Source: Andrena cerasifolii
Taxonomy: Eukaryota; Arthropoda; Insecta; Hymenoptera; Andrenidae
Direction of reading: 5' to 3'
NCBI RefSeq assembly: GCF_050908995.1
Contig: NC_135126.1
Coordinates: forward strand, 4,030,001-4,094,000
DNA: 64,000 bases
The notes beneath the pieces were generated by a model. That model saw only the letters and a list, made by a program, of their open reading frames with translations, did not search any database and was not told where the DNA came from. Position 1 is the stretch's first letter; every line of letters begins with the position of its first letter. Shown here in pieces: positions 13,061 through 25,600 of the stretch. The translations under genes were made by a program, and so were the position numbers.

Positions 13061-16000
13061 TCTTATCCTTGCCTAGAGTGAAGCGAAGAAAATGCACGTC
13101 AATGCCATCCGCTAGATCCGTTAGACGTAGAGAAGGATCGGCTTTGCAGACGTCGCGCGTGTATTTGGGTAAACTTATTTGTGACGACCGAGCGATAAGT
13201 ATCAAAAATACCATCCCCTTATCTTTATGATTTCTGTCCCGTTATCAGATGTAATCCTCCGTATAAAGACGTAACTCTGTGTGCCGCAGATCGACCCGTC
13301 TGTATTTTAGTCGTCCGGGAAGTGGTGACGCTTATCGAAGTGCGAATTATCGCGTGTCCGTGTCCCATATTAGAGAATGGACGAAATCAATGGTAAAGTA
13401 TCCACAAAGACACTCGATTCGTACAAACGATTCTGTCGGTCATTGGTCCGTTCCTCGTACGCTTGTACCCGTGAGAGTCCGTATCAGTGTATCTAAATCA
13501 TGAATCAAACACTCCATGCGCACGGATTTGAAATCTGACATCTTCGTTGCTGATCGACAGTTTGTCGTCATGTACCTGTCGCGGAATGGATCCTCGCAGA
13601 TATCTGATTTCGATAAGTGCGAAACCGCGTTTAAAAGCACAGTTCAGTGAATAATTGCCGATCAGGACAGTGTCTTTACGTATTGTATATAAGTTCGATC
13701 AATTACGAAGTGAAGTAAAAGCTGAGTTTACTAAAAATGTAAGACGTCACCGATATTTTTCATCTTATATCTTTTCATAGCGCTAGGTACGTGGATTTTT
13801 CGATACTCTTCTTACATTTTGCTTAATCTCTGCGCGCACGATCGTTTGTTTCTGTCACTACTCCTCTGGCACTTACTCTGTTTAGTAGTTGAGTATATTA
13901 GCTAATTGTAAGAAGGATTCGCAAGGGAATTTTATAGAATTTAATGCTACTTTTGAAGCTACAAACAGATAAGGCACGCTGTTTCTTAATTCCCCTTTTT
14001 CTTAGTACTTGTGTTCTTATAAAAGTTATTATACACGTGTTCACTATACAGCTACTGTACTTATCCTTTCCACCAGAGGCCACGAATTTCCTGATTCGTG
14101 GGAATAAAAGTTGCTCCCGATTCTTATCGCGGGGCATAGTTCGGGTTTCCTATAGAACGCGAGAACATCAGTAAAATGGGCGCGTTAATGTTTTATCGCT
14201 TCTTACTACGAGAATAGCATGCAGCAACGACAGAGAAATGACAGATATCGATCGAGCGATCGCTAATGCCGAGATGGCCTACCTTCGCGGTATGTATATT
14301 CATTCTCGCCGTAGCCTACTTTTCGTACACCGCGGGAATATTTATAGACTTTTACTCCGTGTGGGCATATATTTCTTTAGCACTTAAAACAAACCCGCTG
14401 CTGATCGATTTATACTTCTGCATGAGGTCTGCGAGCACTTCGTTGATCGTAACCAGCGTCACTGAACTTTCAAACAAACCGGCGCGCAACATTTGTTCAA
14501 ACATCGGGCGCAATTAGCTCTGCAGCTCTTAATTTGGAGCATCATAAAAGTGTCAAGGATCCTGTCCAATTTATATTTATACGAATGTGTGCAGATACGT
14601 TACGTGTACGCGATGTTGAAAAACAGAGTTCATGATTAAGAAAGAGGTAGGTAGGTACTCTTTCGAAGTTCCACGTCTGTCCTTGGCGAGCATTTTCTAC
14701 TTAACGGAGGAAGAGAGTATTATTTGCTAAAACTTGGGAAGCTATGACCCAATGGTAATATTAATTGTAATATTAATTTGTATAACTTATTTCGCATTAG
14801 AAAAGCACTTGCGTGGTCAAAAAGAAGTGGGGATACCGGACCTATGAATGGAAAGAACCGTTTCTAACTTTCACTCGGTGAATTCTTTGACCTACGTTGC
14901 CAAACTAGCTTTCATTCAACGTAATGGATATTGAACACCTCTATAAATTCTAAAACCCTTCTTCCAAGATCTAATAATAATAATACGTGTATCAATGCAG
15001 AGGAATAATTGTCTGCTAGCAAGGTCTCTTTCTCTGAATACCCCTTTCAATTTCAAGAACTCTCAAACGCAAAGATAGATCAGATCATATTTTAATTGTA
15101 ATCGATCACCTCGAGTGCGAATCAGTATATAAATGGAATCTCTGACACTTTGATGCTGAAAGGAATAATAATCGCCTACGTGGCGGATCGAAGTGCGTGC
15201 TCGACCGGTTAATTTTTCCTCAGAAGCTATTACTTATGGTCCACCTAATTCTCGACCCTATCCCACGTCATTTCTGATGGCACCCAATAGTGAGTGCCTT
15301 GTTCGACTAACCTACTTCGACAAATAAGTTCCATTGCTTCTACCTACTAGGTGCGGACTAATCAATGATTCTGTCACCGTTTATATTCGCCAAGATTTAT
15401 TTTGCCTTCTGTGACGTCTACGCTTTATTTCCAAAAACACGCACTTATATTCAAAATACTTCTGTAATCTTTGAAGCAGATGTTATTTAACTTTTGGTCA
15501 TGAGATCGAGAATTTAACTTCCTTTATATAGGAATCATAATTTTAGATAATCTTCTCATTCTATTTTATTTGAATTATTGTAAAATGATTGCGTTTAAAT
15601 TTACTGCAAAATTTGCGGTGACGCGAAAATTCAGTAATATTTGCAAATATCAGTTGATTAATAAATCACGATGTTGGAGAACCATTTGGTGCCAGCCCAA
15701 GAACGCGTAATCATTACCCATTATTTTGCCACACGTTGGAGTTGCCTGAGACGCGTTACGCTGTTACTCGACGAAAAAAGTGAGGCAGAATTTTATATGT
15801 ATGCTCCGCAGAGAGATCCTATTCTACTAGAAGCACGGGCTGCGTGATCTGAAACGAAGTTCAAAGTAGCAACTACGTACATACGTGTCATCGCGTATAC
15901 CGCAAATCAATACTGCGATAGCTGGAAATAAAGTTACGTGGCAATATCCTTACCGTAGTTATATATAGCTACTTTTCTAAAATTGACCAACGCCATAAAT

Positions 16001-16947
16001 AGACGTCACTCTTCGCGAACGTGACTACCAACAGCGTAATTGAGGCACGAAAGTAGGAAATTATCTACCTATAAATACGACGCGGGTGTATCTATGAAAT
16101 TGTCTCTCGCAGTACTAGGAAATCCCCTGTTGATTAAATATTTGCAAATGTAATAAAGCATGCTTTCGATTCATTCTACGCAAAAAAACTTTTCACAAAT
16201 CTTCGCAAATGTAATCAGAATATTCCCCAGAATTCCTTAAAAAAATCTATTAAAATTTATCACCCATTCCGATAGCCTAAACTCTCTTCTTCTTCAATCC
16301 TCTTTCCCAGACGCGTTCCCGGTAATACACATTATCTCTTTCGAGGAAACTGAATTTTCCTCCAAACCTTTCCTCTTACATTATATCGCACGCAATATCG
16401 AGAACCCAGATTCAAAGAACAGAGATTCAGTGTTGTCTCTTGTTGGTGCGCACGGAAATTACTACACATCAATTCGTAACAAACACTAAGCGTATTAACA
16501 GTAACAACGAGAGTAAAATATCTATATATCACAGATACTTGTACTTTGAACTTCGACTGCGTACTGGCAGTACCTGGTTAGAAAATTATTTGTTTTGCCC
16601 GGGGGACAGGCACGTTGTAGGGGCGAAACGCGTTGATTGGTTCCCGTTCCGAATTCTGAGCTTGGAGAGGGCAATGATTGCATTTCATCGGGGAGTCCTC
16701 GGTCAAGCGAAAAAGAACACAGAGTCTCCGCATTGGAAATCATAATTCCACGTTAATCTGTCAATTCCGCAGACTTCAACGTAACATTCGCCAAATACGT
16801 GTTACAGAACTAATCTTCTTAATAGAATGCAGACCAGAATCCGTTTGTTTCCAAAGTGCATGCAACACGCTGACACGTGGCGTGCAGCGAACGAAATGTG
16901 ATAGGAAAAATTTGCAAAATTGATAAATGGTGTGTTTGCGATTTCAG
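13061..16947. other. Non-coding stretch upstream of the small membrane-protein gene
   Basis: No coding exon was recognised. If either upstream promoter candidate is real, this is 5' intron and UTR. It ends with a splice acceptor (TTTGCGATTTCAG) at 16947 just before the first coding exon. Confidence 0.4.
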
Positions 16948-16949
16948 CG

Positions 16950-17198
16950 ATGTCCTTGGAGGATTCGCGGCGTTCCCAGCGTCCATACAGGTACGGAATG
17001 GTTCTCCTTTGCGTTGGAGCCCTGATAAACTGGTTAGGCCTAGCGGAGAACTACGTCGAACCGGTACGATATGTCGGTGTCGCTTGCATAATCGCGGGGG
17101 CTCTTCTCATATGTGCCGCAATGTGTTGTTGGCTGCACGCACCGCCAAGTAGGGCAACCATGCACACACAACACACTAATCATCCGATCACAGCGCAG
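16950..17198 (+). CDS. Coding exon 1: two membrane segments
   Basis: 83 codons, from the ATG two bases after a splice acceptor to a strong donor, CAG|GTAAGC. It contains both hydrophobic helices (around MVLLCVGALINWLGL and VGVACIIAGALLICAA), with Cys residues at the end of the second (AAMCCWL). It ends in phase 0. Confidence 0.8.
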
Positions 17199-20100
17199 GT
17201 AAGCCTTCATTTCATTCTAATACAACGGTAAACGTTTCGCTGAAAAGTGTCTGTTCAGTCTATGCGTGTCAGATCTGTCATACGATGTTACCGAAGAAGC
17301 ACTTTTGCATACCTTCGCTATAACTGCCTTCGGTGGTCACGCGAAATTACGAAAACGAAGAATTCCGCGTGCGTCGCTCCTCCTGGAGCAATTTCTGCAA
17401 CGGATGAACTTGGGACGCGGTACGATTAGTCGAATGGGTGAATCGAGTAGCAGTTAAGCGCTGGGTATGCATCAGAGATTCTATTCTTCTCGCCGAGGAA
17501 TTGAACTAGCGTAGAAAGTATTCGTCGCGATTCATGGGTTTCGAAATGACCGTTCTTGGTCGAAGCCTCCGAGGATTACAGCGTTTTCAGATCGATCTGG
17601 GTCAACCTTCTATTATAGATCGCGAAGTGTTTGTCTATAGTGTAATGCACACAACCTGGACGCAATTACTGGTGCTTGTGAACGGACTACGCCGTAGAAA
17701 TAATATTCCGACACCTTCTCCGCGTGTACTTTAGTCGAGAGACCCCGGAAGACGAGAAGAAGACCTGTAATCTTCGCGCGGAGATCCTTAAATTCGCGAT
17801 GACGTATGCAAATTCGTGATGGACGTGACCGCGAATTAACGAGACTTACTGTCAACGTTTATAGTTCAAGATAAAATTGATATACAACCCCGTTGTAGTA
17901 TTTAAATCAACAAAAATCCTGCCACGATGCTTCATCGAAATCAGTGATTGCACCACGCGGATGAATCATTGTATTTCCTTCGCTCGAGTAGTCGGAATCC
18001 CGACTGGCATTCGAAGAAGATTTTCCCTTGTCCTCCCATCTTCCTACGGTTCTATTTTATTTTTGTCCACGGCGAAGTTTCGTCCAGATCCTCTGTCACA
18101 CGTCGCTCGCATCAACATTTATTCCAGAAAGTCGTTCCCTTTCTTGTTCACTTAAATGGTGCATAGATATAGCGTAGAGGCACGGCTTAAAATAGCAGCC
18201 GTTCTTCTTTCGTTGCACGAAGGGAAACAATAGATATGCAAAGGTCTGTCGATTCATAAAGGAGGTCGGTGGTAGTTGCAGCGCACTTAACTACCGCCGG
18301 AAGGATGTTCACCCGGAAGCTCGTGTCTATATTTGTCAGCAACCATCCTTCGATGCACATATACGCGATACAGTTTCGATTGATCCATGTGTGAACGTAA
18401 GAAAAGAGAAATTCGAAGCGCAACATCACTTTCCAATTCATTTTCGACATTTCCGTCATATCCCATCATCGGAGAATAAGCAAAGTCCGGTATTGAATAG
18501 AGAAAATTTCAAACTTCCCTTCGTCTACTACTGTACAAAGAAACCTCTTGAAAGAATCAATGAGATCACTGAAATCGAGGACGAAAATTAAATGTTTGTG
18601 AATTAAGAAATTTCAAGAGTTTTCTAGAAGAACGTGAATTGCTATGTCATCCAATTATAAATACAAATTTTCTAGAATCCCAAACTTAACAGTGAGACAG
18701 GACCTTTGCCTTAAACCTCCGTAGCTTAAAATCGCCACGATTTCATCTGAATTCTGCCAGAAAACATTTGATACTCAAGCCAACGAAGTAGCCAGGATCC
18801 ACGTGCATAACTCCCTCAACCAATCACAGAATAAATAATCTCCAGTCCATCATCCCTCAGCTCATCACGCAAGTCATACACCGTAGCCACGCTCCTTCCC
18901 CGAAAGATCGAACTCCATCCCGCCGATTCCAAAACCACGAAACATCAGTGCTTCGACGAATTGCCAGCGGTGTAATCGCGATCCCACGGAGCCCGCTCGG
19001 CTAACGAATCCCGCCGCGATGAAACAGCCGATTCAACGAAGAGGTCCCGACCATTCGCTTCAGTCATTCACCTTGCGATTTAGCCCGAAAACGATTATGC
19101 AATTTTCCCCGGAGGTTTCCTTATAGCCTCGAATAACCGCGACGCTATTTCCATCCTCCGTGCCCCATACGTCAGTCTTAACGCGCCCTTTCGCGGCTTA
19201 CAGGTCCCGCTAGCTCTATGAACTTTATAAAGAGTGTCGAGGCGAGCGTGTAGCTAGATATCTATAGACGACCCGCGATATATATAGAAGAATGCCATTT
19301 CGGGGTTAATATCCTGCGGCTCGGGCATAATGCTGTAAAGTTACACGACGGACGATTCGATTTATCGGTCCGCTCCGCTAGACCAAAAGCTTGACTGTTC
19401 GTTGACGGTAGCACCGGGTTCCTCGTGTTCACCCTCCCCCCGATCTTCGCTTCAGTTGGAAATAGACCACGCGTAGGATGGCGTGCGACAAGCCTGACGT
19501 GTCCGTAGTTGACCGAGCATGATTCATACTCGCAACTTTCTCCTCGCAGATCGACGATCCGATCCATGTGATCTCCATCGAGGAACCCTCCAGTGGATCC
19601 AGGCAGAAGCCTCCGGATTACGAGGCGGTCGCAGACGCGCCGCCCAGCTACGACGATGCCATCAAGTTGAATCCTAGTCACCTGGTTAGGTTGAACAACA
19701 GCTGCAGCGCGTTGTCGCTGCCAACCGTGCACAACATGGTCCCGAGAACCGTGGAAATTGTTTCCAGGGACCCGACACCGTCACCACCGCCACCGTACGC
19801 GAGGTGAGCTTCATTTCCATCCCGGGTCTTGCTAGTTGAATATCCAGTCTCGCGTCGATAGGATCAGGTGCGAAGATTCCCACTGAATAAAGTGCAAAGA
19901 AAATAGCTTGTAAATCGCTCGTGAGAATTACTCGAGCTGTCTGTACGCGATATGACAGATGGGGGTGGACGAGGACAGTAGGTTGAAACAGTGACGTCAC
20001 TTTACACCCTTGCTTTTCTCTGCTACGACGCTATAGACTGCTCCATAAAATCTAGCGACGTCAGATGTTGGTTGTGAACTGAAATAATGACGTCACTTTG

Positions 20101-20693
20101 CGCTCTTGCTCTTCTGTGCTATGCCGTTATAGACTGCCACATAAAATATGGTGACGTTAGAGCTTGGTATAGATGCGGTACCAAACACTTTGCGGGGTAT
20201 AGTTGAGCGTTAATATAAGTAGATTAGCGGTTGTTAAATGAGGACCTTGCAGCAGAGGGGTGCAACTCCATTCTTCACAGATTTTCAGTCATGACGTGGA
20301 ATATGCGTAAGAAAATTCTACATCGTTTGGTTAACGTTTGATGCAAGTCGGGGGCAGCCCCAGATTTGAAGAATTCGATAAAAATAGATATACAAATTTA
20401 TCACTTCCATAACTATTAGGTACTTGTTGCGTGAAAATATATATTTTTCAATTAGTGCTCACTTTTCAATGTTAAGTCAGAGCAATAATTTTATAAACAG
20501 TCTTTTGGAGCTCCAAACATGGAGCTGCACCCCTCTTGTTGCAAAGTCCTCAAATGAGTTAAATGAGTCCTCATTGCACTCTTTGGAGAATTTTCTGATT
20601 GTGAGTAGAGTTATTTGGTAATGATCAACCTTTGTATGTTTCTTTTTGTCAATTCACATCGAGTTGATTGGTCTTTTCTTGAATTGCAGGTGA
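16950..20693 (+). CDS. Small two-pass membrane protein with three PPxY motifs
   Basis: Coding exons 16950-17198 and 19550-19803 join in frame; the stop is completed by the first bases of a third exon at 20690. The product is 168 residues. Residues about 16-33 and 42-62 are hydrophobic and should form two membrane helices with a short connecting loop. The cytosol-like tail is rich in Pro, Ser and acidic residues. It carries PPDY (104-107), PPSY (114-117) and a terminal PPPY (163-166). PPxY motifs bind WW domains, notably those of NEDD4-family ubiquitin ligases, so an adaptor or sorting role in the endomembrane system is a reasonable inference. I do not recognise the specific family. The ATG at 16950 is the first in the frame after the acceptor at 16947 and gives the natural N terminus MSLEDSRR. 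Confidence 0.75.
17199..19549. other. Intron of the PPxY membrane-protein gene
   Basis: Bounded by GTAAGC at 17199 and a pyrimidine-rich acceptor TTTCTCCTCGCAG ending at 19549. I see no conserved coding frame or repeat inside. Confidence 0.6.
19550..19803 (+). CDS. Coding exon 2: PPxY-rich tail
   Basis: 84 codons plus two bases. It begins in phase 0 at Ile-Asp-Asp and includes KPPDYEAV, APPSYDDA and the C-terminal PPPPYAR. The donor is GCGAG|GTGAGC. The final codon AG-G and the TGA stop are completed identically whether or not the next intron is removed (see findings). Confidence 0.75.
20237..20557. mobile_element. Tc1/mariner-like MITE, family 2, copy B
   Basis: Ends are related to the copy at 8034-8418: left ATGAGGACCTTGCAGCAGAG and, inverted, the right end ATTTGAGGACTTTGCAACAAG. 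Both continue into a shared GTGCA(A/G)CTCCAT segment. It lies inside the intron between the stop-codon-proximal donor (19804) and the acceptor at 20689. The ends are more eroded than in copy A, so boundaries are approximate. No coding. Confidence 0.65.
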
Positions 20694-21837
20694 GATCTTC
20701 GGCATCAGCAATCATGATCGCAACGAAACAGGCTTGCGGCGTGCTGGTGGTCCAGCGTTTTTGAAATACAGCTAAAAACCGAACGAGTACAAAAGCGTGA
20801 TGAGAATACGAAGACTCCGTCGTCCAATGGCGCGAACGTGCTCGAAGACCGATTACGATGAAAGTCTCGTCGTGATCCTTAAACCTCCTCGATGCAGACT
20901 AAAGTATCTTTGTGTTCAGAAGGGTTAAAAGAGTAATTCCTCAGACACGCCCTCATTGAAAACCTGCAATCACACGATGGATTGTAGAATCGAAGGTATA
21001 ATACGCAGTGATAGCCATTCTGTTGAACAGTGGATTTATGTAAGCGGCGGGCAACGAGCCATCGAACTTTTAGAAGAGACCGATAACCGAACAGACAAAA
21101 GGTTAGCCAAGAGATGCCTCGAACACAGTGCCTTTCGCGAAACGAGCCTAAATGCGTGTATGAAATACTCACAGCTAGGAGTTTCAAAAAAACAGTCGAA
21201 AATTCGAGCAGACTCGGGGATGAACTTGTGTGACTTGGGAGTATGGAATTACCGATTTCGTGTGGCTAAGTTAGAGCGAGCCTGAAGTAGCAAATAAGGG
21301 GTGGTTGATGAAGAGACACGCGATATATAATATTATTAATATTACATTGCGTCTGCGTGTGCGGAAATTATCGAGATGTATTCGTGTGCGACTAAAATAT
21401 GGCTCTTATGATTTCCGAGGGGAGCGTTTGCGACTGTCGAAGCGTTCGGGAATTTGCGAAAAGGAGAGAGAGAAGAAGAATAGGCGTCCTAAAAGTCGGA
21501 ATCGAAGAGATTCCGAGTGTCATCGCTTAGACAATCGTGCGGCTTATTAGGGGGGACGTTTTTTGCTTGCCATATGATTTCTCCATGATTGTCATTTTAC
21601 ACGTTTACATACACATGCGAAAGCCATTCGCACGTCCATTTTTATTGTGATATACATTATGATGATGCTGTTATTACGATGTGTCACCGTCGAGCGCGAC
21701 GTTGCTTTGTAAAACAAGACTCTGTTTTTTTTTTATAATGGAAATGCAAATATAAAGATAGTCAACTTTTGAAGTGGAGTCGTTGTTTTTTCACCCACTA
21801 CCTTATGTAAACTTTATGGTACAGTGACATAAATTAA
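20690..21837 (+). other. 3' untranslated region of the PPxY gene (inferred)
   Basis: Starts after the acceptor TTGAATTGCAG. No conserved open frame follows the early TGA. A TATAAA-type poly(A) signal variant lies at about 21752, shortly before the large satellite-carrying element. The extent of the UTR is a guess. Confidence 0.4.
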
Positions 21838-22673
21838 GGGGGTAGACACGTCACGTGACCTGGCCGATTCGGCAGGTCGGTATTACAGCATTTTTTTCTG
21901 CACAGAAACGGTAATACCGATAGATCGACGATTATCCGGTGAACGCGAGAGGGAGCTGTTTGCTATTTCTGTATTCTATTCTGAATAAGGAAAGAAATTC
22001 TCAGCTGTTCCGTTATACTTATAAAAATATAAACGGAAAGTCGGCTGGTACTGTAAACGTAGGATTTCAATTACTTGAAATGTGCTTATGCTACAATATT
22101 CTACGTTAGCAGTAAGGAATTCTAAGTGAAAAGGGAAAATAGATGAGGGAATGTCCCCAGAAAATGAAATTTGTTAGGTTAGACATTTTTTTATTAGTAA
22201 AGCACCGAAACAGAACATGAAATACACTTATTAAACGTCCTCTGCAGAAAGCAGTTATCAACAAACATTATATATACAAAATTGTATTGAATGTTGAATT
22301 GGGCTAGTGAAAATGCGCAGACTGGATACGCGTGATTATTATGCGGTCGGCTCTTCGAAGTGACAGAAAATATAACCTAAATATATGCTATATGACAACA
22401 AATGTTTAGTGGCTATTTCAGCTTCAAAGGCATCGCCTTAAAGTTGCAAATAAGAGGCGCAGGCCTTTCAAAAGGCGCTCCAAAATTCTGCGTCTCTTCG
22501 TTAAACAGTCACTGTCTCGAAACATCTGCGCCACTTCTCGCTCTTTAATTTGCTCTCCGGAGACGTTACTTTGTGCCACCTCTTTCGACGGCATGTTCTC
22601 CTGTTACAAAGCCCAATTTTGTGCATTCTGAAAATTTTTGCCAGATTTTGGCCCAGGTATCAGGAGAACATGA
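21838..22673 (+). repeat. Left terminal inverted repeat of the satellite element
   Basis: About 836 bp matching the inverted sequence at 35595-36444, with scattered substitutions and small indels. The inner end (from about 22560) contains an inverted, diverged satellite monomer. Homology continues to the CAGGAGAACATGA stem at 22661-22673, where the sequence switches into the forward-oriented array. Confidence 0.9.
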
Positions 22674-25600
22674 TGTCGAAAGAGGTGGCACTAAGTAACG
22701 TCTTCGGAGAGAGAATCGAGGATGCCTTCGAAGCTGAAATTCAGAATACCTCTTTTCGCTTCATGTTCTCCTGATACATGGGCCAAAATCTGGCAAGAAT
22801 TTTCAGAATGCACAAAATTGGGCTTCGTAACAGGAGAACATGATGTCGAAAGAGGTGGCACTAAGTAACGTCTTCGGAGAGAGAATCGAGGATGCCTTCG
22901 AAGCTGAAATTCAGAATACCTCTTTTCGCTTCATGTTCTCCTGATACCTGGGCCAAAATCTGGCAAAAATTTTCAGAATGCACAAAATTGGGCTTCGTAA
23001 CAGGAGAACATGATGTCGAAAGAGGTGGCACTAAGTAACGTCTTCGGAGAGAGAATCGAGGATGCCTTCGAAGCTGAAATTCAGAATACCTCTTTTCGCT
23101 TCATGTTCTCCTGATACATGGGCCAAAATCTGGCAAAAATTTTCAGAATGCACAAAATTGGGCTTCGTAACAGGAGAACATGATGTCGAAAGAGGTGGCA
23201 CTAAGTAACGTCTTCGGAGAGAGAATCGAGGATGCCTTCGACGCTGAAATTCAGAATACCTCTTTTCGCTTCATGTTCTCCTGATACATGGGCCAAAATC
23301 TGGCAAGAATTTTCAGAATGCACAAAATTGGGCTCCGTAACAGGAGAACATGATGTCGAAAGAGGTGGCACTAAGTAACGTCTTCGGAGAGAGAATCGAG
23401 GATGCCTTCGAAGCTGAAATTCAGAATACCTCTTTTCGCTTCATGTTCTCCTGATACATGGGCCAAAATCTGGCAAAAATTTTCAGAATGCACAAAATTG
23501 GGCTTCGTAACAGGAGAACATGATGTCGAAAGAGGTGGCACTAAGTAACGTCTTCGGAGAGAGAATCGAGGATGCCTTCGACGCTGAAATTCAGAATACC
23601 TCTTTTCGCTTCATGTTCTCCTGATACATGGGCCAAAATCTGGCAAGAATTTTCAGAATGCACAAAATTGGGCTCCGTAACAGGAGAACATGATGTCGAA
23701 AGAGGTGGCACTAAGTAACGTCTTCGGAGAGAGAATCGAGGATGCCTTCGAAGCTGAAATTCAGAATACCTCTCTTCGCTTCATGTTCTCCTGATACCTG
23801 GGCCAAAATCTGGCAAAAATTTTCAGAATGCACAAAATTGGGCTTCGTAACAGGAGAACATGATGTCGAAAGAGGTGGCACTAAGTAACGTCTTCGGAGA
23901 GAGAATCGAGGATGCCTTCGAAGCTGAAATTCAGACTACCTCTTTTCGCTGCATGTTCTCCTGATACATGGGCCAAAATCTGGCAAAAATTTTCAGAATG
24001 CACAAAATTGGGCTTCGTAACAGGAGAACATGCCGTCGAAAGAGGTGGCACTAAGTAACGTCTTCGGAGAGAGAATCGAGGATGCCTTCGAAGCTGAAAT
24101 TCAGAATACCTCTTTTCGCTTCATGTTCTCCTGATACCTGGGCCAAAATCTGGCAAAAATTTTCAGAATGCACAAAATTGGGCTTCGTAACAGGAGAACA
24201 TGATGTCGAAAGAGGTGGCACTAAGTAACGTCTTCGGAGAGAGAATCGAGGATGCCTTCGACGCTGAAATTCAGAATACCTCTTTTCGCTTCATGTTCTC
24301 CTGATACATGGGCCAAAATCTGGCAAGAATTTTCAGAATGCACAAAATTGGGCTCCGTAACAGGAGAACATGATGTCGAAAGAGGTGGCACTAAGTAACG
24401 TCTTCGGAGAGAGAATCGAGGATGCCTTCGAAGCTGAAATTCAGAATACCTCTTTTCGCTTCATGTTCTCCTGATACATGGGCCAAAATCTGGCAAAAAT
24501 TTTCAGAATGCACAAAATTGGGCTTCGTAACAGGAGAACATGATGTCGAAAGAGGTGGCACTAAGTAACGTCTTCGGAGAGAGAATCGAGGATGCCTTCG
24601 ACGCTGAAATTCAGAATACCTCTTTTCGCTTCATGTTCTCCTGATACATGGGCCAAAATCTGGCAAGAATTTTCAGAATGCACAAAATTGGGCTCCGTAA
24701 CAGGAGAACATGATGTCGAAAGAGGTGGCACTAAGTAACGTCTTCGGAGAGAGAATCGAGGATGCCTTCGAAGCTGAAATTCAGAATACCTCTCTTCGCT
24801 TCATGTTCTCCTGATACCTGGGCCAAAATCTGGCAAAAATTTTCAGAATGCACAAAATTGGGCTTCGTAACAGGAGAACATGATGTCGAAAGAGGTGGCA
24901 CTAAGTAACGTCTTCGGAGAGAGAATCGAGGATGCCTTCGAAGCTGAAATTCAGAATACCTCTTTTCGCTGCATGTTCTCCTGATACATGGGCCAAAATC
25001 TGGCAAAAATTTTCAGAATGCACAAAATTGGGCTTCGTAACAGGAGAACATGATGTCGAAAGAGGTGGCACTAAGTAACGTCTTCGGAGAGAGAATCGAG
25101 GATGCCTTCGACGCTGAAATTCAGAATACCTCTTTTCGCTTCATGTTCTCCTGATACATGGGCCAAAATCTGGCAAGAATTTTCAGAATGCACAAAATTG
25201 GGCTCCGTAACAGGAGAACATGATGTCGAAAGAGGTGGCACTAAGTAACGTCTTCGGAGAGAGAATCGAGGATGCCTTCGAAGCTGAAATTCAGAATACC
25301 TCTCTTCGCTTCATGTTCTCCTGATACCTGGGCCAAAATCTGGCAAAAATTTTCAGAATGCACAAAATTGGGCTTCGTAACAGGAGAACATGATGTCGAA
25401 AGAGGTGGCACTAAGTAACGTCTTCGGAGAGAGAATCGAGGATGCCTTCGAAGCTGAAATTCAGAATACCTCTTTTCGCTGCATGTTCTCCTGATACATG
25501 GGCCAAAATCTGGCAAAAATTTTCAGAATGCACAAAATTGGGCTTCGTAACAGGAGAACATGCCGTCGAAAGAGGTGGCACTAAGTAACGTCTTCGGAGA

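Noticed and set aside
20690..20766. A coding exon 3 of the PPxY gene reading VRSSASAIMIATKQ
   Set aside because: It would need phase 0, but exon 2 ends with two extra bases. In the correct phase the stop follows immediately.
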